Positions 8,007 to 9,335 of a stretch of 9,335 nt of DNA are shown here, piece by piece (the first letter of the stretch is position 1; every line of letters begins with the position of its first letter). A model generated the notes under the pieces. The model worked only from the letters and a program-made list of their open reading frames with translations. It was not told where the DNA came from and searched no databases. The DNA is from Burkholderiales bacterium (GTDB lineage: Bacteria > Pseudomonadota > Gammaproteobacteria > Burkholderiales > Burkholderiaceae): positions 1 through 9,335 of the forward strand of contig CANFNO010000070.1 in NCBI GenBank assembly GCA_947447845.1, in the 5' to 3' direction. Made by a program: the position numbers and the translations under genes.

Positions 8007-8690
8007 TTAGAAAAAAGTTGTCTCTTTGCTACCGTCTGCGTCTGCTCCAGCAGGCTCTTCACCCACGTGGTTTTGACGCTGCTCGGTCATTGCATATTGC
8101 GCTTCCAGACCGTCCAGCCAGGCCTGTAAATCAGGCACATCCTGACCCTGCCCATCCAGCACCTGCTGCAGCCGGGCAATGTCGCCCTCCAGCAAGGCAA
8201 TCATCTGGCTGATGCGGTCTTGATACTGAAATCCGATGTACATGCGCTCGACCTGTTCCGCCACCACTTGGGTTTCCTGGGAAAAAGGCCGGTTGATTTT
8301 TTCGATAGCGCCTATGGCGTCTGTCACCATCGCAATCACCGCGTCAATGGCTGTGGCGCCACCTTCGGGCAATTGCGCGTGTTGGCGTAGAGGGGCGAGG
8401 GTTTGGGCGCAAGTTTGGGCCAATCCGGTGATCTTGCCGTCGCCCTGGCTCAGGGCATCGGTGATTTCCTGCGACTGGCGTTGCGCGGACTGTAAATGAG
8501 GGCCTATGCTGGCAAACGCCTGCATCATTTCAGACACAGCCGTTTCGGACTGGCCGCGTGAAGCGGCCAGCTGGCGCGCCCACACGGGGAGCACGCCCGA
8601 ACACAGCTTGACTAGTGTTTGTGCCGCTTGCTCTGCGGTTGCATTCTCTAATGTTGGGGGCATGCAAAAAGTAAAAGTATTTTGTCGCAT
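8007..8690 (-). CDS. CheZ-like protein, putative CheY-P phosphatase
   Basis: From the ATG at 8690 this is 227 residues, mostly predicted helical and without membrane segments or signal peptide. The segment GFQYQDRISQMIALLEGDI (153-171) resembles the catalytic helix of CheZ (E. coli FQDLTGQ): Asp158 and Gln162 are in the same D-x-x-x-Q spacing as the Mg-coordinating Asp143 and water-activating Gln147 of E. coli CheZ. After an acidic Gly/Ala/Asp linker the protein ends in KETTFF, a short hydrophobic tail placed like the CheY-docking C-terminus of CheZ, though different in sequence. Its position just before the CheY-type gene fits a phosphatase role. Start choice is uncertain: ATG 8690, ATG 8663 or a TTG at 8732 are all in frame and none has a convincing ribosome site. 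Overall similarity to classical CheZ is weak, so function is inferred. Confidence 0.6.
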   Translation of the reverse strand: MRQNTFTFCMPPTLENATAEQAAQTLVKLCSGVLPVWARQLAASRGQSETAVSEMMQAFASIGPHLQSAQRQSQEITDALSQGDGKITGLAQTCAQTLAPLRQHAQLPEGGATAIDAVIAMVTDAIGAIEKINRPFSQETQVVAEQVERMYIGFQYQDRISQMIALLEGDIARLQQVLDGQGQDVPDLQAWLDGLEAQYAMTEQRQNHVGEEPAGADADGSKETTFF

Positions 8691-8824
8691 GGTAGCGCCA
8701 AAATCAGCCTCAGTGGAACCCCCTCCGGGCAATTAGAAAGCGCAAAGCTGCTTTATTTGTTTTTGCCACCCCCAATCGCACCAGAACCCCGGTTTTCACA
8801 CCCAGGAACGACTTGGCAGCCGAA
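8691..8824. other. Intergenic region between pgk and the chemosensory cluster
   Basis: About 134 bases separate the pgk stop from the likely start of the first cluster gene. It is the only obvious place in view for a cluster promoter, but I find no convincing sigma-70 or FliA (sigma-28) type -35/-10 pair. There is also no clear intrinsic terminator for pgk on the minus strand. A weak imperfect structure (AAAGC, 8-base loop, GCTTT at 8737-8754) is followed by a T-rich run only on the plus strand. Read-through from pgk is possible. Confidence 0.5.
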
Positions 8825-9335
8825 TTAATTCGCAGCGCGCTTGGTCAGAATCTCGAAGGCCGGCAGGGTTTTGCCTTCCAGCACTTCAAGAAATGCGCCG
8901 CCACCGGTGGAGATGTAGCCAATCTGCTTTTCAATGCCGTACTTGGCGATTGCCGCCAGGGTGTCACCGCCGCCCGCAATCGAGAAGGCGCTGGAATCCG
9001 CAATAGCGTGAGCGATGGTCTTGGTGCCGTTTTCAAAGGCAGCAAACTCAAACACGCCAACCGGGCCATTCCAGACGATGGTGCCGGCGGATTTCAGTTG
9101 GGTTGCCAGGGTCTGGGCCGTCACCGGGCCAATGTCCAGGATCAGGTCATCGTCTTCAACTTCAGTTGCCAGCTTGGTGGTGGCGACTGCATCGGCGGAG
9201 AAACTCTTGGCGGTCACTACGTCGGTAGGAATAGGAACTGCAGCGCCGCGGGCGCGCATGGCTTCGATCACCGCCACGGCTTGGTCCAGCAAGTCCGGCT
9301 CGGCCAGGCTCTTGCCAATCTTGAGGCCAGCCGCC
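8825..9335 (-). CDS. pgk: Phosphoglycerate kinase, C-terminal part
   Basis: This is the last 169 or so residues of phosphoglycerate kinase, the glycolytic enzyme that transfers phosphate between 1,3-bisphosphoglycerate and ADP. The gene enters from the right edge, so its start and N-terminal (phosphoglycerate-binding) domain are outside the window; the family is normally near 400 residues. The visible part is the nucleotide-binding domain, with WNGPVGVFE, the glycine-rich [10 protein letters not shown] and the C-terminal [19 protein letters not shown]. It ends in KRAAN followed by TAA. It is a housekeeping gene unrelated to chemotaxis and marks the upstream border of the cluster. There is no sign of damage in the part seen. 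Confidence 0.97.
   Translation of the reverse strand, partial: AAGLKIGKSLAEPDLLDQAVAVIEAMRARGAAVPIPTDVVTAKSFSADAVATTKLATEVEDDDLILDIGPVTAQTLATQLKSAGTIVWNGPVGVFEFAAFENGTKTIAHAIADSSAFSIAGGGDTLAAIAKYGIEKQIGYISTGGGAFLEVLEGKTLPAFEILTKRAAN

Noticed and set aside
8737..8754. Possible rho-independent terminator after pgk
   Set aside because: The stem is only five base pairs with two or so GC pairs, and the T-rich run follows it on the plus strand, where there is no gene to terminate.
8691..8824. FliA (sigma-28) promoter for the cluster
   Set aside because: A TAAA occurs, but 15 bases further there is nothing close to GCCGATAA, so no flagellar-class promoter can be claimed.
1..9335. CRISPR arrays, insertion sequences, tRNA or rRNA genes
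   Set aside because: No direct-repeat array, transposase, terminal inverted repeats or recognisable structural RNA was found. Coding sequence fills almost all of the window.

Overview
The window is a stretch of one chemosensory (chemotaxis-type) gene cluster. All genes are on the minus strand, so transcription runs from right to left. The DNA is moderately GC-rich. The protein families, especially a multi-HAMP/PAS chemoreceptor of a style common in Comamonadaceae, suggest a betaproteobacterium of the Burkholderiales, probably near Rhodoferax or Polaromonas. That placement is inference from protein style; no rRNA or marker gene other than pgk is present.

Layout in the direction of transcription: the 3' part of pgk (phosphoglycerate kinase) enters from the right edge and ends at 8825. 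An intergenic stretch of about 130 bases follows. The cluster then reads: a CheZ-like putative CheY-P phosphatase (8007-8690), a single-domain CheY-type receiver (7632-7997), a single STAS-domain protein (7265-7564), CheA (5088-7268), a soluble PAS-PAS-HAMP chemoreceptor (2960-5044), CheW (2438-2947), and a membrane-bound chemoreceptor (1-2432) that runs off the left edge a few residues past the end of its signalling domain. Gaps between the cluster genes range from an overlap to about 67 bases, and most genes have a recognisable Shine-Dalgarno sequence, so it reads as one operon. No cheR, cheB or cheD is seen; they may lie beyond the left edge.

In the expected circuit, the two receptors (one sensing outside the cell, one inside) control CheA through CheW. 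CheA phosphorylates itself on His53 and passes phosphate to the CheY-type receiver. The CheZ-like protein is a candidate for removing that phosphate. The STAS protein, whose stop codon overlaps the cheA start, may be an accessory regulator.

The most notable points are two tandem 24-residue motifs in CheA that resemble the MshEN cyclic-di-GMP-binding motif, a CheZ-type D-x-x-x-Q catalytic signature in an otherwise divergent protein, a possible non-canonical CheR/CheB tether (NFRPY) at the end of the soluble receptor, and two receptor signalling domains that are nearly identical in protein but diverged at synonymous sites. This is an accessory variant of a known system rather than clearly a new system.
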